Source of the DNA: Candidatus Tectomicrobia bacterium
Lineage (GTDB): Bacteria > UBA8248
Direction: 5' to 3'
DNA: 64,000 nt
NCBI GenBank assembly: GCA_016192135.1
Contig: JACPUR010000001.1
Location: 315,840 to 379,839, forward strand
A program made the translations under genes and the position numbers. The number at the start of each line of letters is the position of its first letter. The first letter of the stretch is position 1. The notes under the pieces are model-generated. The model made no database searches. It worked only from the letters and a program-made list of their open reading frames with translations, and had not been told where the DNA came from. Shown piece by piece: positions 43,045 to 53,022 of the stretch.

Positions 43045-44337
43045 TCAACGGGCTGCGCCCGCGTGGGCGCGCTCGATTTCGGTGGCGGCGTCGAAAATCT
43101 GCTTCAGGGCCTCCGTGAGGCCCATCTCGACCTCGATGTATCTTCTCTGCTCGGCGATGGCGTCGAGCAGCGACGTCCGTCCCAGCTCGTATGTCTTCCA
43201 CACGACGTCCAGGTTGCGGCGCGCGATTTCCCAAACGCCCCCTTGGTAGATCTCCAGCGAGCGCTTGGCGGCCTCGTACTGGGCCAGCGAGGCGGCCACC
43301 TCCTGGCGGGCGGTGAGCCGGGCGTATGCGAGCCGGCGCTCGGCGGACTTCGCCTCGGCCATCGCCGCGGCGATGTTGCCCTGGTTCTGGTTCCGGAAGG
43401 GGAGCATGATCGTGAGGCCCACGCCCACGAAATGGAACGTGTCCTCGATGTCCCTCATGGCGCCGGCTTCGGTCAGCCCCATGAGGTTGAAGCCCGACTT
43501 CATCCGCTGATAGCCCACATTGAAGCTCGCGTCCCACTTTCCTTCGGCCTTCTCCTTCTCGATCTTGGCCCGGGCCAGCTCCGTCTCCGTCCGGGCGAGG
43601 GCCACGTCCGGCCGCGCCTCGATTTCCGCATTCGGGACTTCCTTGCGCTCCAGGGCGGGGGGGAGATTGGACAAGGAGCCGTTGAGCGCGAGAGGCGACT
43701 CGGGAGCCATGCCGGCCAGCGTCTTGAGCTGCAGGGTCGCGATCTCTACGCGGCTCCGGAGAATGCGACGGCTCGCCTCCAGGCGGTTGACCTCGACCTG
43801 GAGCAGGCTCTCCTCGAGCGAGGGCGCGGCGCCCTTGCGCACCCGTTCGCCGAGGACCCCCTGGGCGCGCCGGTTCGCCTGCAGGAGCTCCTCCGTGAAG
43901 CGGAGATTCCGCCGGGCGGCCAGCACCTCGCCGGCCTTCATCCGGACCTCGGCCCGCATCTTCCGTTCTTTGTCGCTGAGCTGCTTCCGTTTCATCTCGG
44001 CCTCCCGCTCGGCGACCCCGACCCGGCCCTCCAGGCGGCCGTTCAAATCCAACGGAATCGTCACCCCGACCCCGACATTGTTGTCCGGGCTGTAGACGCT
44101 CTTTTGCCCGCTGAATTCGAGCATCGGGTTGGGACGGAGCCCCGCCTGCCGGAGCCGCCCTCCCGCGGCTTCCACCTCGGCGCGCATGGCCTGGATCTCC
44201 GGATTTTGCGCGAGGGTTTGGGTCACCAGCCCTTCTACGGTGAATTCGCTCTTGCCCTCCAGCGGCTGCGCGCCGGGCGCTCCCGCGCCCATGAAGGTCC
44301 ATCCGAGGAATATCGAGACGAAGAGGAGCTTCCGCAT
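43045..44337 (-). CDS. cusC: TolC-family outer-membrane channel, CusC-like
   Basis: A 430-residue outer-membrane factor: signal peptide (MRKLLFVSIFLGWTFMGAGA) and two internal repeats of long coiled helices (LTQTLAQNPEIQAMRAEVEAA and FTEELLQANRRAQGVLGERV), with strands such as GVGVTIPLDLNGR and VGVGLTIMLPFRNQNQG forming the barrel. No lipobox cysteine is present. It provides the exit duct of the tripartite metal pump encoded around it. Confidence 0.85.
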   Translation of the reverse strand: MRKLLFVSIFLGWTFMGAGAPGAQPLEGKSEFTVEGLVTQTLAQNPEIQAMRAEVEAAGGRLRQAGLRPNPMLEFSGQKSVYSPDNNVGVGVTIPLDLNGRLEGRVGVAEREAEMKRKQLSDKERKMRAEVRMKAGEVLAARRNLRFTEELLQANRRAQGVLGERVRKGAAPSLEESLLQVEVNRLEASRRILRSRVEIATLQLKTLAGMAPESPLALNGSLSNLPPALERKEVPNAEIEARPDVALARTETELARAKIEKEKAEGKWDASFNVGYQRMKSGFNLMGLTEAGAMRDIEDTFHFVGVGLTIMLPFRNQNQGNIAAAMAEAKSAERRLAYARLTARQEVAASLAQYEAAKRSLEIYQGGVWEIARRNLDVVWKTYELGRTSLLDAIAEQRRYIEVEMGLTEALKQIFDAATEIERAHAGAAR

Positions 44338-44350
44338 CGCAGCCGCCCGC

Positions 44351-44776
44351 CTACCGGACCGGGACGGAGAGGCGCGCGGAGCCTTTCCCGGCGGGCCCGT
44401 CCCACGTGATGGTCACCTGCCGCGTGCCGGAATCGGGGAAGCTGATGGTTCCGAGATACTGTCCCGGTGCTTTGCCCGGCGTCAGGGAGGCCCCGGCGAT
44501 CATGGGAGCCATCCCCGGCATCGCCATGCTCGTGCTGAGCGTGACCTTGCCCGCGTCGATGGGCTTCTGGTTCGCGGAGGACTTGAACTCCAGGATGAAT
44601 GAGTTCTTCCCCTGCTTCCACTGGCCGGACTCGCTGAGAAGGGCGATGGCGACGTCTTTCGTCTTGTGGGAGCGGATGGGTTTGAGCTCCGCCCCCGAGG
44701 CCGCGCCTCCGGCGAGGGACACGGACAGAAAGAGAATTCCGGCGGCGATCCAGAGCGGGGAGCGGTTCTTAGGCAT
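44351..44776 (-). CDS. Exported YtkA/FixH-like protein
   Basis: A 141-residue protein with a signal peptide (IAAGILFLSVSLAGGAASGA) and one beta-sandwich domain of the YtkA/FixH type (QWKQGKNSFILEFK, TLSTSMAMPGMAPM, GQYLGTISFPDSGTRQVTI). The methionine cluster MAMPGMAPM recalls periplasmic copper proteins and is placed where CusF would be in a Cus operon. It lies 13 bp before the outer-membrane channel gene and 47 bp after the RND pump gene. It may hand metal to the adaptor. Confidence 0.75.
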   Translation of the reverse strand: MPKNRSPLWIAAGILFLSVSLAGGAASGAELKPIRSHKTKDVAIALLSESGQWKQGKNSFILEFKSSANQKPIDAGKVTLSTSMAMPGMAPMIAGASLTPGKAPGQYLGTISFPDSGTRQVTITWDGPAGKGSARLSVPVR

Positions 44777-44823
44777 CGTGTTTCTCCTTTGAGTTGTGCG
44801 CCTGGCGGCCAGGCGAATCGAAG

Positions 44824-47800
44824 CTAGACAACGGCATCCTGCGACTGCTCCGCGCGCGCCTCCTCGTGCCGCAGCTCGCGGCTCCTGAGCCAATAGAAGA
44901 TGACGGGCGTGACGATGAGCACGTGGGCCAGGGAGCTCACCATGCCGCCCAGGACGGGGGTGGCCAAGGGCTTCATTATCTCGGCGCCCGTCGAGGTGCT
45001 CCACATGATGGGCAGGAGGCTCGCCACGATGGTGGAGACGGTCATGACCTTCGGCCTCAGGCGAAGCAGTGCCCCTTCGATGACCGCCTCCAGAAGGGTC
45101 TGGGGGGTGAGGCGGCCGCCCATCTCCTCCCGCTTCCGCTCCACGGCCTCCTCCAAGTAGATCACCATCACGACCGCCGTCTGGACGGCCGTTCCGAACA
45201 GCGCGATGAAGCCGACCCAGACGGCCACCGAGAAGTTGTAGCCAAGGGCGTAAAGGAGGAAGACCCCCCCGACGAGGCTGAAGGGCACCATCAGGAGCAC
45301 ATGGGCCGCCTCGAGGAAGGAGCGGTAGGTCAGGTAGAGGAGCACATAGATCACCAGCAGGACGACGGGCAGCACAATCTGGATGCGCTCCTTCGCCCGG
45401 ATCTCGTTCTCGTACTGGCCGCTCCACTGGAAATAGTACCCTTGCGGCAGATTGACCGCCCGCGCGACGACCGGCCGGGCCTCGTCCACAAAGCTCCCGA
45501 CGTCCCGCCCCCGCACATTGAGGAGCACGGCCACCACGAGCAGTCCGTTCTCGCTGGAGATCATGGAGGGGCCGGCGACACTGCGGATTTCGGCGAGCTG
45601 GGCGAGGGGAATTTGCGTGCCGTTGGGGGCGGAGACGAGGACGCTGCCGAGCGCGTGCGGCGTCGCCCGGAATTGGGGGGCGTAGCGGACGCGCACGGGG
45701 AAGCGCTGCCGTCCCTCGATGGTCAGGGTCAGGTTGTTCTCCCCGATCGCCGTCTCCACGACATCCTGGATGGCGCCGATCGTGATCCCGTAGCGGGCCG
45801 CCGCCACCCGGTTCACGCGCACGTCCAGATAGGGCGCCCCGGTGACCTGCTCCGGATACACGTCGGCCGCGCCGGGAATCTTCCTGAGGACGTCGGCCAC
45901 CGCCCTCGCCCTCCCCTCCAGGGTCTTGAGGTCGCTTCCGAATATCTTCAGGCCCACCTCGGAGCGGATTCCCGTCGAAAGCATGTTGATCCGGTTGATG
46001 ATGGGCTGGGTCCAGATGTTCGAGACGCCGGGAAGGGTCGTCGCCTCGTCCATCTCGCCGATGAGCTTCTCCCGTGTCATCCCCGGCCGCCATTGGGACT
46101 CCGGCTTGAGGCTGATGATGGTCTCGGTCATGTTGACGGGGGAAGGATCGGTCGAGGTATCCGCACGCGAAACCTTCGCCACGACCGAGGCGACCTCCGG
46201 GAACTTCTGGATGGCTGCATTTTGCTTCTTGACGATTTCGGTGGCCTGGGGAAGCGAGACGGCGGGATCGGTGACGGGCATGAACAGCAAGTCCCCCTCG
46301 TTCAGGGGAGGCATGAACTCCTTTCCGATTCGGGGGAAGAGCGCCGCCGCGGCGATGATGAGCAGGAAGGCCGCGGCGATCGTCAGGACGCCGTGCCTCA
46401 GGGACCAGTTCAGGATCGGCCGGTAGAGCGCCATGAGAAACCGCATCACGATGTTGTCCTCCTCTCCCCGGATACTGCCCCCGATCAGCAGGCTGCACAG
46501 AACCGGCACAAGGGTGACGGAGAGGATGGTCGCGCCCGTCATCGCCAAGGTTTTCGTATACGCCAGGGGATGGAAGAGCTTTCCCTCCTGGCCGGTGAGG
46601 GCGAAGACCGGCACAAAGGCGAGGATGATGATCACCATCGCGAAAAAGATGGGCCGGCCGACGAGCCGGGTGGATTCCAGGACCGTCTCGAAAACCCGGC
46701 GGCGATCCTTCGGGTCCACGCCCCGCTTCTCCATGAAACGGTAGGCGTTCTCTGTGACGACGATGCCCGCGTCCACCAGAACGCCGATGGCGATGGCGAT
46801 GCCCGCGAGCGACATGATGTTCGAGCTGATCCCGAAATAGCGCATGAAGAGGAAGGAGATCAGCACGGCGAGCGGAATCGGTATCGTCACGATGAAGATG
46901 GAGCGGATGTTCATCAGGAAAACGATGTTGATCAGGGTGACGACGGCGGCCTCCTCGAGGAGCGTCCACTTGAGCGTGTCGACCGAGCGCTGGATCAGCG
47001 CGGATCGATCGTAGAACGGGACGATTTTCACGCCCGCCGGGAGGCCCGCCTCTAGGTCCTTGATCTTCTCCTTGACGCGCGCGATCACGTCGATGGTGCT
47101 CACCCCGTAGCGGGCCACGACGACGCCCCCCACCGCCTCCTCGGTGCCCTTGACGAGGGAGCTGACCCGGAAGGCGTTCCCGATCTTCACCTCCGCCACC
47201 TGGCGGACGAAGATGGGCACTCCGTTTTCCGAGCCGACGACGATCTCTTCGATGTCCTTCACGCTCTCGATCAGGCCGAGCCCGCGGACCACGGACCACG
47301 TGCCCGCCGCCTCGACGACGTTTCCGCCCACGTTCCGGTTGCTCCGCATGACGGCGTCCACCACCATCGAGAGCGGAATGCGGAACGTCCGCAAGCGGTT
47401 CGGGTCGACGTCGATCTGGTATTGCTGGATTTCCCCCCCGATGCTGGCCACCTCGGCCACGCCGGGCACGGCGTTGATCTGATAGCGGATGAACCAGTCC
47501 TGCAGGGAGCGCAGGTCGCGCAGGGAGCGGCCTTTTCCCTCCACCGTGTACCAGAAGACGTGCCCCACCCCGGTCGCGTCCGGGCCGAGGACCGGGACGA
47601 CGCCCTGCGGGAGGTTCTTGGAAACCAGGTTGAGGCGCTCGAGGACCCGCGTGCGCGCGAAGTAAAGATCCACGGAGTCCTCGAAAATCACGTAAATCAT
47701 CGAGAAGCCGAACGCCGAGGAGGAGCGCACGACGCGCACGCCGGGGAGGCCCTGCAGGCTCACCGTGAGGGGATAGGTGATCTGGTCTTCGACTTCCTGA

Positions 47801-47973
47801 GGGGACCGCCCCGTCCAGTCAGTGAAGACGATGACCTGGTTGTCGGATAGATCGGGGATGGCGTCTATCGGCGTCGTCCGGAGGGCCCAGTATCCCCATC
47901 CCCCGATGAGGACGAAGAGGCCGATGACCAGAAAGCGGTTCCGCAATGAGACTTCAATGAGCCAGTTGATCAT
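44824..47973 (-). CDS. cusA: Heavy-metal RND efflux pump, CusA/CzcA-like
   Basis: A 1049-residue inner-membrane pump of the HME-RND family, the expected length, with 12 helices. Family marks include the N-terminal [20 protein letters not shown], the [20 protein letters not shown] segment and the proton-relay helix [18 protein letters not shown] with its D and E. The FxPV and MSTGTGAE-type positions fall near [18 protein letters not shown]. It exports a monovalent or divalent metal ion. Specificity cannot be read with certainty. It is followed downstream by the adaptor, channel and YtkA-like genes. Confidence 0.9.
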   Translation of the reverse strand: MINWLIEVSLRNRFLVIGLFVLIGGWGYWALRTTPIDAIPDLSDNQVIVFTDWTGRSPQEVEDQITYPLTVSLQGLPGVRVVRSSSAFGFSMIYVIFEDSVDLYFARTRVLERLNLVSKNLPQGVVPVLGPDATGVGHVFWYTVEGKGRSLRDLRSLQDWFIRYQINAVPGVAEVASIGGEIQQYQIDVDPNRLRTFRIPLSMVVDAVMRSNRNVGGNVVEAAGTWSVVRGLGLIESVKDIEEIVVGSENGVPIFVRQVAEVKIGNAFRVSSLVKGTEEAVGGVVVARYGVSTIDVIARVKEKIKDLEAGLPAGVKIVPFYDRSALIQRSVDTLKWTLLEEAAVVTLINIVFLMNIRSIFIVTIPIPLAVLISFLFMRYFGISSNIMSLAGIAIAIGVLVDAGIVVTENAYRFMEKRGVDPKDRRRVFETVLESTRLVGRPIFFAMVIIILAFVPVFALTGQEGKLFHPLAYTKTLAMTGATILSVTLVPVLCSLLIGGSIRGEEDNIVMRFLMALYRPILNWSLRHGVLTIAAAFLLIIAAAALFPRIGKEFMPPLNEGDLLFMPVTDPAVSLPQATEIVKKQNAAIQKFPEVASVVAKVSRADTSTDPSPVNMTETIISLKPESQWRPGMTREKLIGEMDEATTLPGVSNIWTQPIINRINMLSTGIRSEVGLKIFGSDLKTLEGRARAVADVLRKIPGAADVYPEQVTGAPYLDVRVNRVAAARYGITIGAIQDVVETAIGENNLTLTIEGRQRFPVRVRYAPQFRATPHALGSVLVSAPNGTQIPLAQLAEIRSVAGPSMISSENGLLVVAVLLNVRGRDVGSFVDEARPVVARAVNLPQGYYFQWSGQYENEIRAKERIQIVLPVVLLVIYVLLYLTYRSFLEAAHVLLMVPFSLVGGVFLLYALGYNFSVAVWVGFIALFGTAVQTAVVMVIYLEEAVERKREEMGGRLTPQTLLEAVIEGALLRLRPKVMTVSTIVASLLPIMWSTSTGAEIMKPLATPVLGGMVSSLAHVLIVTPVIFYWLRSRELRHEEARAEQSQDAVV

Positions 47974-48038
47974 GAGTGACCTTCTTCAGGGCCCGTCGCA
48001 TGACTCCAGGCCGGAAGTTTTTCCCTTGGCGGATCTTC

Positions 48039-48182
48039 TCAGGCGCCGCCCGAGCCGGGATGAATGTGGTTCCAGGGGTTCCGGCGCTCGGGGTTGCGAA
48101 CTTCCCGGCCCCAGTGAACGAGGGCGAACGCCGCCACGAACAGGAGAACCGCGATCCCGAACGGCGCGAACTGCCAGAACAT
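48039..48182 (-). CDS. Small single-span membrane protein next to the RND pump
   Basis: A 47-residue protein with one hydrophobic helix (FAPFGIAVLLFVAAFALVHW) and a polar C-terminus containing WNHIHPG. GGAGGG lies five bases before the ATG. It sits 65 bp upstream of cusA in the same direction and may be a small pump-associated subunit. Histidines in the tail could contact metal. Not similar to any family I can name. Confidence 0.6.
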   Translation of the reverse strand: MFWQFAPFGIAVLLFVAAFALVHWGREVRNPERRNPWNHIHPGSGGA

Positions 48183-48450
48183 GATTCCCTCCTTGCGGCC
48201 GGCGGCTTCTCGGGTTTTTGGCGGAGAAAGGGCCTCCGGAGGCATCGGTTTCCCCGCATCCTGGATGAGGGCGCGGAGCCGGTCCGAGCAGGCGCTTCTT
48301 CGCCATGCGGGAGTGGCGTCGTTTCCCTCGCGGACCACCGCTGCCGGACCGCGCTCATGGGAGCAGATGCTCTCCGGGCGCGGCTGTTCCTTCACACGAG
48401 GAACAGGCTGCCGCGGACGCCTGTCGGGCGTCAGGCCTATGAGAGGAAAA

Positions 48451-48804
48451 CTACGCCTGGAGGAGGAGGGACTTCGGAACGGGATCGGGGATTTGAGGAA
48501 GCGCCATCACCGGATTCTGGCTTGGGCGCGGCGCATAGGCTGCATAGGAATCGCGGAACTGCAGGGATTCGCCGGGGGAGGGAAACAGCATGCATATCCC
48601 GAGGGAGCATAGCTTTCCGGTGGTTTCGTGCATCGTGTTGGCGTCGTGTCCGGACGGGTGGGGCGTGCCCGCGTCATGGACCTCGGAGGAGGCCATGGCG
48701 CACATGGGCCGGCCCCCCGCGGCCATGTGAGAGGCCAGCGCGAACGGGCTCCAGAAAATCCAGAACGCCAGCAGCACAATCGCCGTTACGGTTCGCGTAT
48801 ACAT
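48451..48804 (-). CDS. Secreted His/Met/Cys-rich protein, DUF2946-like
   Basis: A 117-residue exported protein: signal peptide (RTVTAIVLLAFWIFWSPFALA), then a short region rich in potential metal ligands (SHMAAGGRPMCAM, HDAGTPHPSGHDANTMHETTGKLCSLGICM) and a proline-rich tail. Such proteins are common beside copper/silver operons. It is the first gene of the leftward metal-efflux cluster, so it may be a periplasmic metal chaperone. A sigma-70-like TTGACG/TACATT pair lies almost on the start codon, and a better sigma-54 motif lies about 130 bp upstream. Confidence 0.65.
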   Translation of the reverse strand: MYTRTVTAIVLLAFWIFWSPFALASHMAAGGRPMCAMASSEVHDAGTPHPSGHDANTMHETTGKLCSLGICMLFPSPGESLQFRDSYAAYAPRPSQNPVMALPQIPDPVPKSLLLQA

Positions 48805-48931
48805 ACCCGCCTAATGTACGCCCTCACGATATGGCGTCAAGCGAAAAGGAATATGGGTCGGTATCCCTTCTCCCGCTCATGCGCCGGGCATTGGAAGCGT
48901 CGTCCCTGCCCGAGACTCTTTGGTTCTTAGT

Positions 48932-48947
48932 TGCAAATCCAGGGCCA
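48932..48947 (-). promoter_or_regulatory. Candidate sigma-54 promoter of the metal-efflux cluster
   Basis: On the minus strand TGGCCCTGGATTTGCA has GG and GC exactly ten bases apart, with TGGC and TTGC both matching the consensus. It points to the 48804 gene; a sigma-54 activator is encoded nearby at 51562. Confidence 0.45.
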
Positions 48948-49197
48948 ACGAAAGGGCATGGCCGCGAGACTGAAGGAGGGCAGGCTTTTTCCCGGTCGTC
49001 TGGATTTGGATTGAAAGAAAGTGACGGAGGGGAGGGGTCTATCGAAAGATCGGACGAGGCGGGAACAGACATGGGCCGGCACTGGCGAGACATTTTGCCT
49101 CGCGCATATGGCCGGGTCCTGCCCTTGGGCTAGACCCTCACGGGTGCTTCCCAGCCACTGGTGTTATGCGGGCTGCCCTTGAGCACGGGGGCCTTTC

Positions 49198-49308
49198 TCA
49201 CTTCGCTGCCACCCTATCGAGTTGCCGGTACTGGATGGCCTCGGCCAGGTGGGCGGGGGCGATGCTCGCCTCTCCGGCGAGGTCGGCGATGGTCCGCGCG
49301 AGCTTCAC
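49198..49308 (-). pseudogene. comM: comM 3'-end fragment (36 codons)
   Basis: The minus strand encodes VKLARTIADLAGEASI, then APAHLAEAIQYRQLDR, then VAAK-stop, which is the extreme C-terminus of ComM/YifB Mg-chelatase-like proteins. It is almost identical to the end of the longer fragment at 60042. Everything upstream of this segment is missing. It adjoins an XRE fragment in the opposite orientation, as at the second locus. Confidence 0.8.
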
Positions 49309-49309
49309 G

Positions 49310-49449
49310 CCCTGGGATGGGAAACCCAGGAATCTGGGGAGCGCCTCAAGGCCTACCGCTGGGCAAGGGGCCTGACCCAGGAGGAGATGGCCCGGAAGGC
49401 CGGGGGGACCCTGGCGAGATGGGAGAGGGGATGGGGAGCCCGCCCCTAG
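49310..49449 (+). pseudogene. XRE-type HTH gene fragment
   Basis: Encodes ESGERLKAYRWARGLTQEEM and then ARKAGGTLARWERG, the second HTH half of a two-HTH XRE family whose fuller copy is at 60545. A codon or two are missing between KAGG and TLARW, and the N-terminal half is absent. It ends at TAG (49447-49449). Confidence 0.7.
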
Positions 49450-49640
49450 CAGATTTTGAGAGAGAGGAGATATGAGACAAAAGGCCTCATTCCCTTGGGG
49501 GTGACCCTACTCTATTTGGTTACACACTAGCGCTTCGGATTATCGGGTGACTCCAGCTATATTACACATTATCAAGCATTTTCCTGCCTTTCTTTTTTGT
49601 CGGCTTCGGGTTTTTGTGACTTTGATTCACCAGGCCGGCA

Positions 49641-49656
49641 TTGGAACAGATATTGC
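49641..49656 (+). promoter_or_regulatory. Sigma-54-like promoter of the kinase-activator operon
   Basis: TTGGAACAGATATTGC has GG (49643-49644) and GC (49655-49656) ten bases apart, with TTGC intact. It lies 50 bp upstream of the kinase start in an AT-rich stretch, so the two-component operon may be self-activated. Confidence 0.5.
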
Positions 49657-49705
49657 CTGTCATTCCTAAGCCAGGGCAAATCAATTGGCTAATGCGGGGG
49701 GCGGA

Positions 49706-51565
49706 ATGGTTGTCCGGTCATTGAAAGCGAAACTTTTCGTGGCCGTGGTTCTCCTGGGGGTATTGCCATTTTCTTTGAGCGTGGTGGTGGAGGCCTATCT
49801 GGCCCATCGGAGGCTCATTGCCGAGACGAGGGAGAGGCTGGCGACGGCTCCTCTGCCGGTTCTCCGGCGGATGGAGATTCTCCTCTTCGCCCGCTGGAAT
49901 GATGTGCACCTCCTTTCCCATATGCCGCTCTTTCAGGATTCGGAAGGTGTGGGATATCAAGCCGCGATTCTGCGGCGCGCGGCGGATCTCCATCAGCCCG
50001 ATGCCTGGCTGGCGCTGGCCAACGAGAGGGGGCGCATTCTCGCTTCCAGCGATGAAAAATTTATGGACACTGATGCAAGCGAATCCCGCTGGTTTCGAGA
50101 GGCGGGTAAGATATCCTTCCGCGATTGGAGGGAAGCCGCCCGTTCCATGTACATCAGCGAGCCTTATGTTCCCCCCTCCGGCGACGGGCGGCTGGTGATG
50201 TGTTTCAATTCCCCCCTATACGACACAGGGGGGCGCTTCCGAGGGGTGGTCCACAGTGAGATTAAGCTGAGCGCTCTGATCCCGTTCCTCTCCAGTCTGC
50301 GCATGGGCAAGACTGGGCGGGCGCTGCTCGTCCGGGGAGACGGAAAGATATTGCTCGACGACCAGAACCTCCTCCCTCCCATAGCGAGGACCGTCGCTGG
50401 CCATCCAGCCTTCGTCCGGGTTCTCGCGGGAGAGATGCCGGTGGTGCGCGACCGCGATCTCGATGGCGACGCCGCTCTCGTGAGCGCCTTTCCCATCAGA
50501 GGATTCGGGCAGTATCCTGGAGTCAAGTGGTTCGTTCTTGTTTCCCAGAAGGAAAGTGAGATATTCGCCCCAGTGAGATCCATGTTTCTCATTCACTCCA
50601 CGGTGGGTCTTCTGGGGGTAGGTTTCATCTTCCTAGGAGGATTTTTCCTCTTCGACCGAAAGATCTCGAAGCCGGTGGGCCAGCTCATGGAGCGCGTCCA
50701 CTCCCTGGAGACGCAGGGACCCATGCCCGAGGAAGACACAATGAACTATTCCGAGGATGAGATCGGGCGGCTGGAGCGCGCCTTCAGCGACATGGTCCAC
50801 AGCCTATCGATAAAGGAAAAGGCCCGGAAGGAACTCCAGGAGCGGCTCGTCCAAAAAGAAAGGCTGGCCGCCATCGGAGAGATGGTGGCGGGGGTGGCCC
50901 ATCAAATCAAAAATCCCCTAGCCACCATCAAAGTCGTGTCACAGGCGCTTAGTGAGGAATTCTCCTCTCATGCTTCTACCCAAGTCGCTCTTTCTCGGAT
51001 TGACAAAGAGGTCAATCGGCTGAATCGCCTCCTGCGAGCATTCTTTGACTTTGCGGCGCCCGGGGAGCTCCAAAAGAGCCCGTGCGATCTTCGGGCACTC
51101 GTCCAGGAGGCGCTTGCCCAGGTGGAAGAGAAGCGGGTGGAAGCAGGCGTGGAGGTCAAGGAGAAATACGCTGGTCCATTTCCCCTTCTTTTGTTGGATC
51201 CGCAACAGATGCTCCAGGTGTTCATCAATCTTTTCCACAATGCGGTTCAAGCCATGCCGACAGGCGGTGTCTTGTCCATCGACGCCGGGGTGGACGGAGA
51301 AGGGGAGGGAGCGGCGCGCGGTGTAAGGGTCAGGGTATCCGACAGCGGGATCGGGATTTCGTCTGAAAATCTGGGCAAAATCTTCCAGCCATTCTTCACC
51401 ACACGGTCCTCGGGCATCGGGTTGGGGCTTTCCCTCGTTTTCAAGGTTGTCCAGAAGCACGGGGGCGAGGTGCGCGCCGAAAGTCAGCCGGGGCGGGGAA
51501 CCACATTCGAGCTTTTCCTTCCCTGCGGGGAGCCGCTTGCCGGTGCAGGAGGCCAGACCCGATGA
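49706..51565 (+). CDS. Sensor histidine kinase with periplasmic Cache-like domain
   Basis: A 619-residue kinase. Helix one is at about 8-30. A 260-residue periplasmic region has the Cache pattern (LALANERGRILASSDEKFMD, SRWFREAGKISFRDWREAA, MYISEPYVP, then GGRFRGVVHSEIKL). Helix two is near 293-315, then a HAMP domain, the phosphoacceptor GVAHQIKNPLATI, and an ATPase domain with LFHNAVQAMP, SDSGIGIS and GIGLGLSL. The start at 49706 follows GGGGGG, and an earlier in-frame TTG is possible. Its stop overlaps the activator start (ATGA). It should sense an external small molecule and control the selenoprotein-cytochrome operon. Confidence 0.85.
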   Translation: MVVRSLKAKLFVAVVLLGVLPFSLSVVVEAYLAHRRLIAETRERLATAPLPVLRRMEILLFARWNDVHLLSHMPLFQDSEGVGYQAAILRRAADLHQPDAWLALANERGRILASSDEKFMDTDASESRWFREAGKISFRDWREAARSMYISEPYVPPSGDGRLVMCFNSPLYDTGGRFRGVVHSEIKLSALIPFLSSLRMGKTGRALLVRGDGKILLDDQNLLPPIARTVAGHPAFVRVLAGEMPVVRDRDLDGDAALVSAFPIRGFGQYPGVKWFVLVSQKESEIFAPVRSMFLIHSTVGLLGVGFIFLGGFFLFDRKISKPVGQLMERVHSLETQGPMPEEDTMNYSEDEIGRLERAFSDMVHSLSIKEKARKELQERLVQKERLAAIGEMVAGVAHQIKNPLATIKVVSQALSEEFSSHASTQVALSRIDKEVNRLNRLLRAFFDFAAPGELQKSPCDLRALVQEALAQVEEKRVEAGVEVKEKYAGPFPLLLLDPQQMLQVFINLFHNAVQAMPTGGVLSIDAGVDGEGEGAARGVRVRVSDSGIGISSENLGKIFQPFFTTRSSGIGLGLSLVFKVVQKHGGEVRAESQPGRGTTFELFLPCGEPLAGAGGQTR

Positions 51566-53022
51566 AGAATTCATCTTACCCTAGCCGGCGGGAAACGATT
51601 GGCGCCACAGAGAGGGGAGAGAGCCCAGGGGCCGTCCGGTTCCCGCGCAGGGTGCTCGTTGTCGAGGACGATCAAAATTTGCGGGAGAGCCTCCGGGAAG
51701 TTCTGGAGAAGATGCAATGCAAGGTGGAGGCGGTGGAGTCGGGGGAGGAGGCTCTCGGGCACCTTCGAAGCCAACCAGTGGAGTTGATTCTACTGGACAA
51801 TCGTCTTCCAGGCAGGAGCGGTATTCAGGTTCTGCGGGAAATCCGGGAGGCGGATGAGGACACCTTGGTCATCATGATGACGGCGTTTCCGGAGATCCGC
51901 ATGGCGGTCCAGGCCATGAAGGAAGGCGCCTATGATTATATTCATAAGCCCTTTGAGCTGGAGGAACTTCGCATCCTGGTTGAAAGGGCTTTGGAAACCA
52001 CGAACTTGAGGAACGAGGTGATCCGTCTGCGTCACATGAGCGGACTCCGGGAGACGGAAACCACGCTCTGGGGCGATTGCCCGGCCATGCGCGAGCTTCG
52101 AGACCTCATCCAGGTGGTGAGCCAGACGCCCGATACCACTGTGCTCGTCCAGGGAGAGAGCGGAACGGGAAAGGAACTCGTGGCCAATGCCATCCACACG
52201 CTTAGTGAGCGGTGCAAGGGGCCGCTGGTGAAGTTGAACTGTGGCGGAGTCCCCGAAACCCTCTTGGAATCCGAGCTCTTTGGCCATGAGAAGGGGGCCT
52301 TCACCGGCGCCGGGGCGGCCAAAAGAGGGCTCATGGAGCTCGCCGACGGGGGGACTCTTTTCCTGGATGAGCTGGATAGCATGAGCCTCGGCATCCAGCC
52401 GAAGCTGTTACGCGTCCTGGAAGAGCGTGCTTTCAGGCGCGTGGGGGGGATAAGGGAAATTCCCGTGGACGTCCGAATCGTCGCGGCGACCAACCGGGAT
52501 CTGAAGGCGATGATCGCGAAAGGCGAGTTCCGGGAAGATCTTTTCTACAGGCTCAACGTGATGACCGTCTTTCTTCCTCCCTTGCGCGAGCGGGCAGGGG
52601 ACATCCTCACGCTCGCCCATCTCTTCTTGGCCCGGCATAGTTCAAAATTGAGAAAAGAAATCACCGAGATCAGTCCCGCTGCCCAGCAGATATTGCTTCT
52701 TTACCCGTGGCCCGGGAACGTTCGAGAGCTCGCGAACGTGATGGAGCGGGCGGTGATTCTGACGCGAGGCTCGAGCATCCTGCCGATGCACTTGCCCATT
52801 GAAATGCAGCGTATCGATGCCCTTCCGGAGGCGGCCGGCCTGCCGGCCGATCTTTCCGAGACTGATTTATCGCTGGAGGCTTGGGAAGAAGCGCATATCC
52901 GCAGGGTCCTCGATCTCTCAGGGCGTAATAAGTCTGAGGCGGCGCGGCGGCTGGGCATCTCTCGTTCGACTCTCCTTGAAAAGCTGAAAAAAGCGCAGCT
53001 CCCAAGTTCTTTCCCTGAATGA
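51562..53022 (+). CDS. NtrC-family sigma-54-dependent response regulator
   Basis: A 486-residue activator: receiver (VVEDDQNLRESLREVL, phospho-Asp in LILLDNRLPG, K in YIHKPFE), AAA+ domain with Walker A GESGTGKE, GAFTGA loop, Walker B TLFLDELDSM, and a C-terminal Fis-type HTH (NKSEAARRLGISRSTLLEKL). Coupled by ATGA to the kinase. It is a paralogue of the regulator at 29007 but not its closest possible copy (different linker and DNA-binding helix), so it likely recognises other sites. The expected target is the sigma-54 promoter at 53272. Confidence 0.9.
   Translation: MKNSSYPSRRETIGATERGESPGAVRFPRRVLVVEDDQNLRESLREVLEKMQCKVEAVESGEEALGHLRSQPVELILLDNRLPGRSGIQVLREIREADEDTLVIMMTAFPEIRMAVQAMKEGAYDYIHKPFELEELRILVERALETTNLRNEVIRLRHMSGLRETETTLWGDCPAMRELRDLIQVVSQTPDTTVLVQGESGTGKELVANAIHTLSERCKGPLVKLNCGGVPETLLESELFGHEKGAFTGAGAAKRGLMELADGGTLFLDELDSMSLGIQPKLLRVLEERAFRRVGGIREIPVDVRIVAATNRDLKAMIAKGEFREDLFYRLNVMTVFLPPLRERAGDILTLAHLFLARHSSKLRKEITEISPAAQQILLLYPWPGNVRELANVMERAVILTRGSSILPMHLPIEMQRIDALPEAAGLPADLSETDLSLEAWEEAHIRRVLDLSGRNKSEAARRLGISRSTLLEKLKKAQLPSSFPE

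Noticed and set aside
44794-47055. A 753-codon plus-strand open frame
   Set aside because: Antisense shadow of the RND pump; composition dominated by Asp, His, Arg and Gly, no domain.
44351-47299. A 982-codon minus-strand open frame
   Set aside because: Only its last 141 residues are real (the YtkA-like protein); the rest is a frame-shifted shadow of cusA.
48824-49093. An 89-codon minus-strand frame
   Set aside because: No ribosome site or motif; overlaps the candidate sigma-54 promoter.
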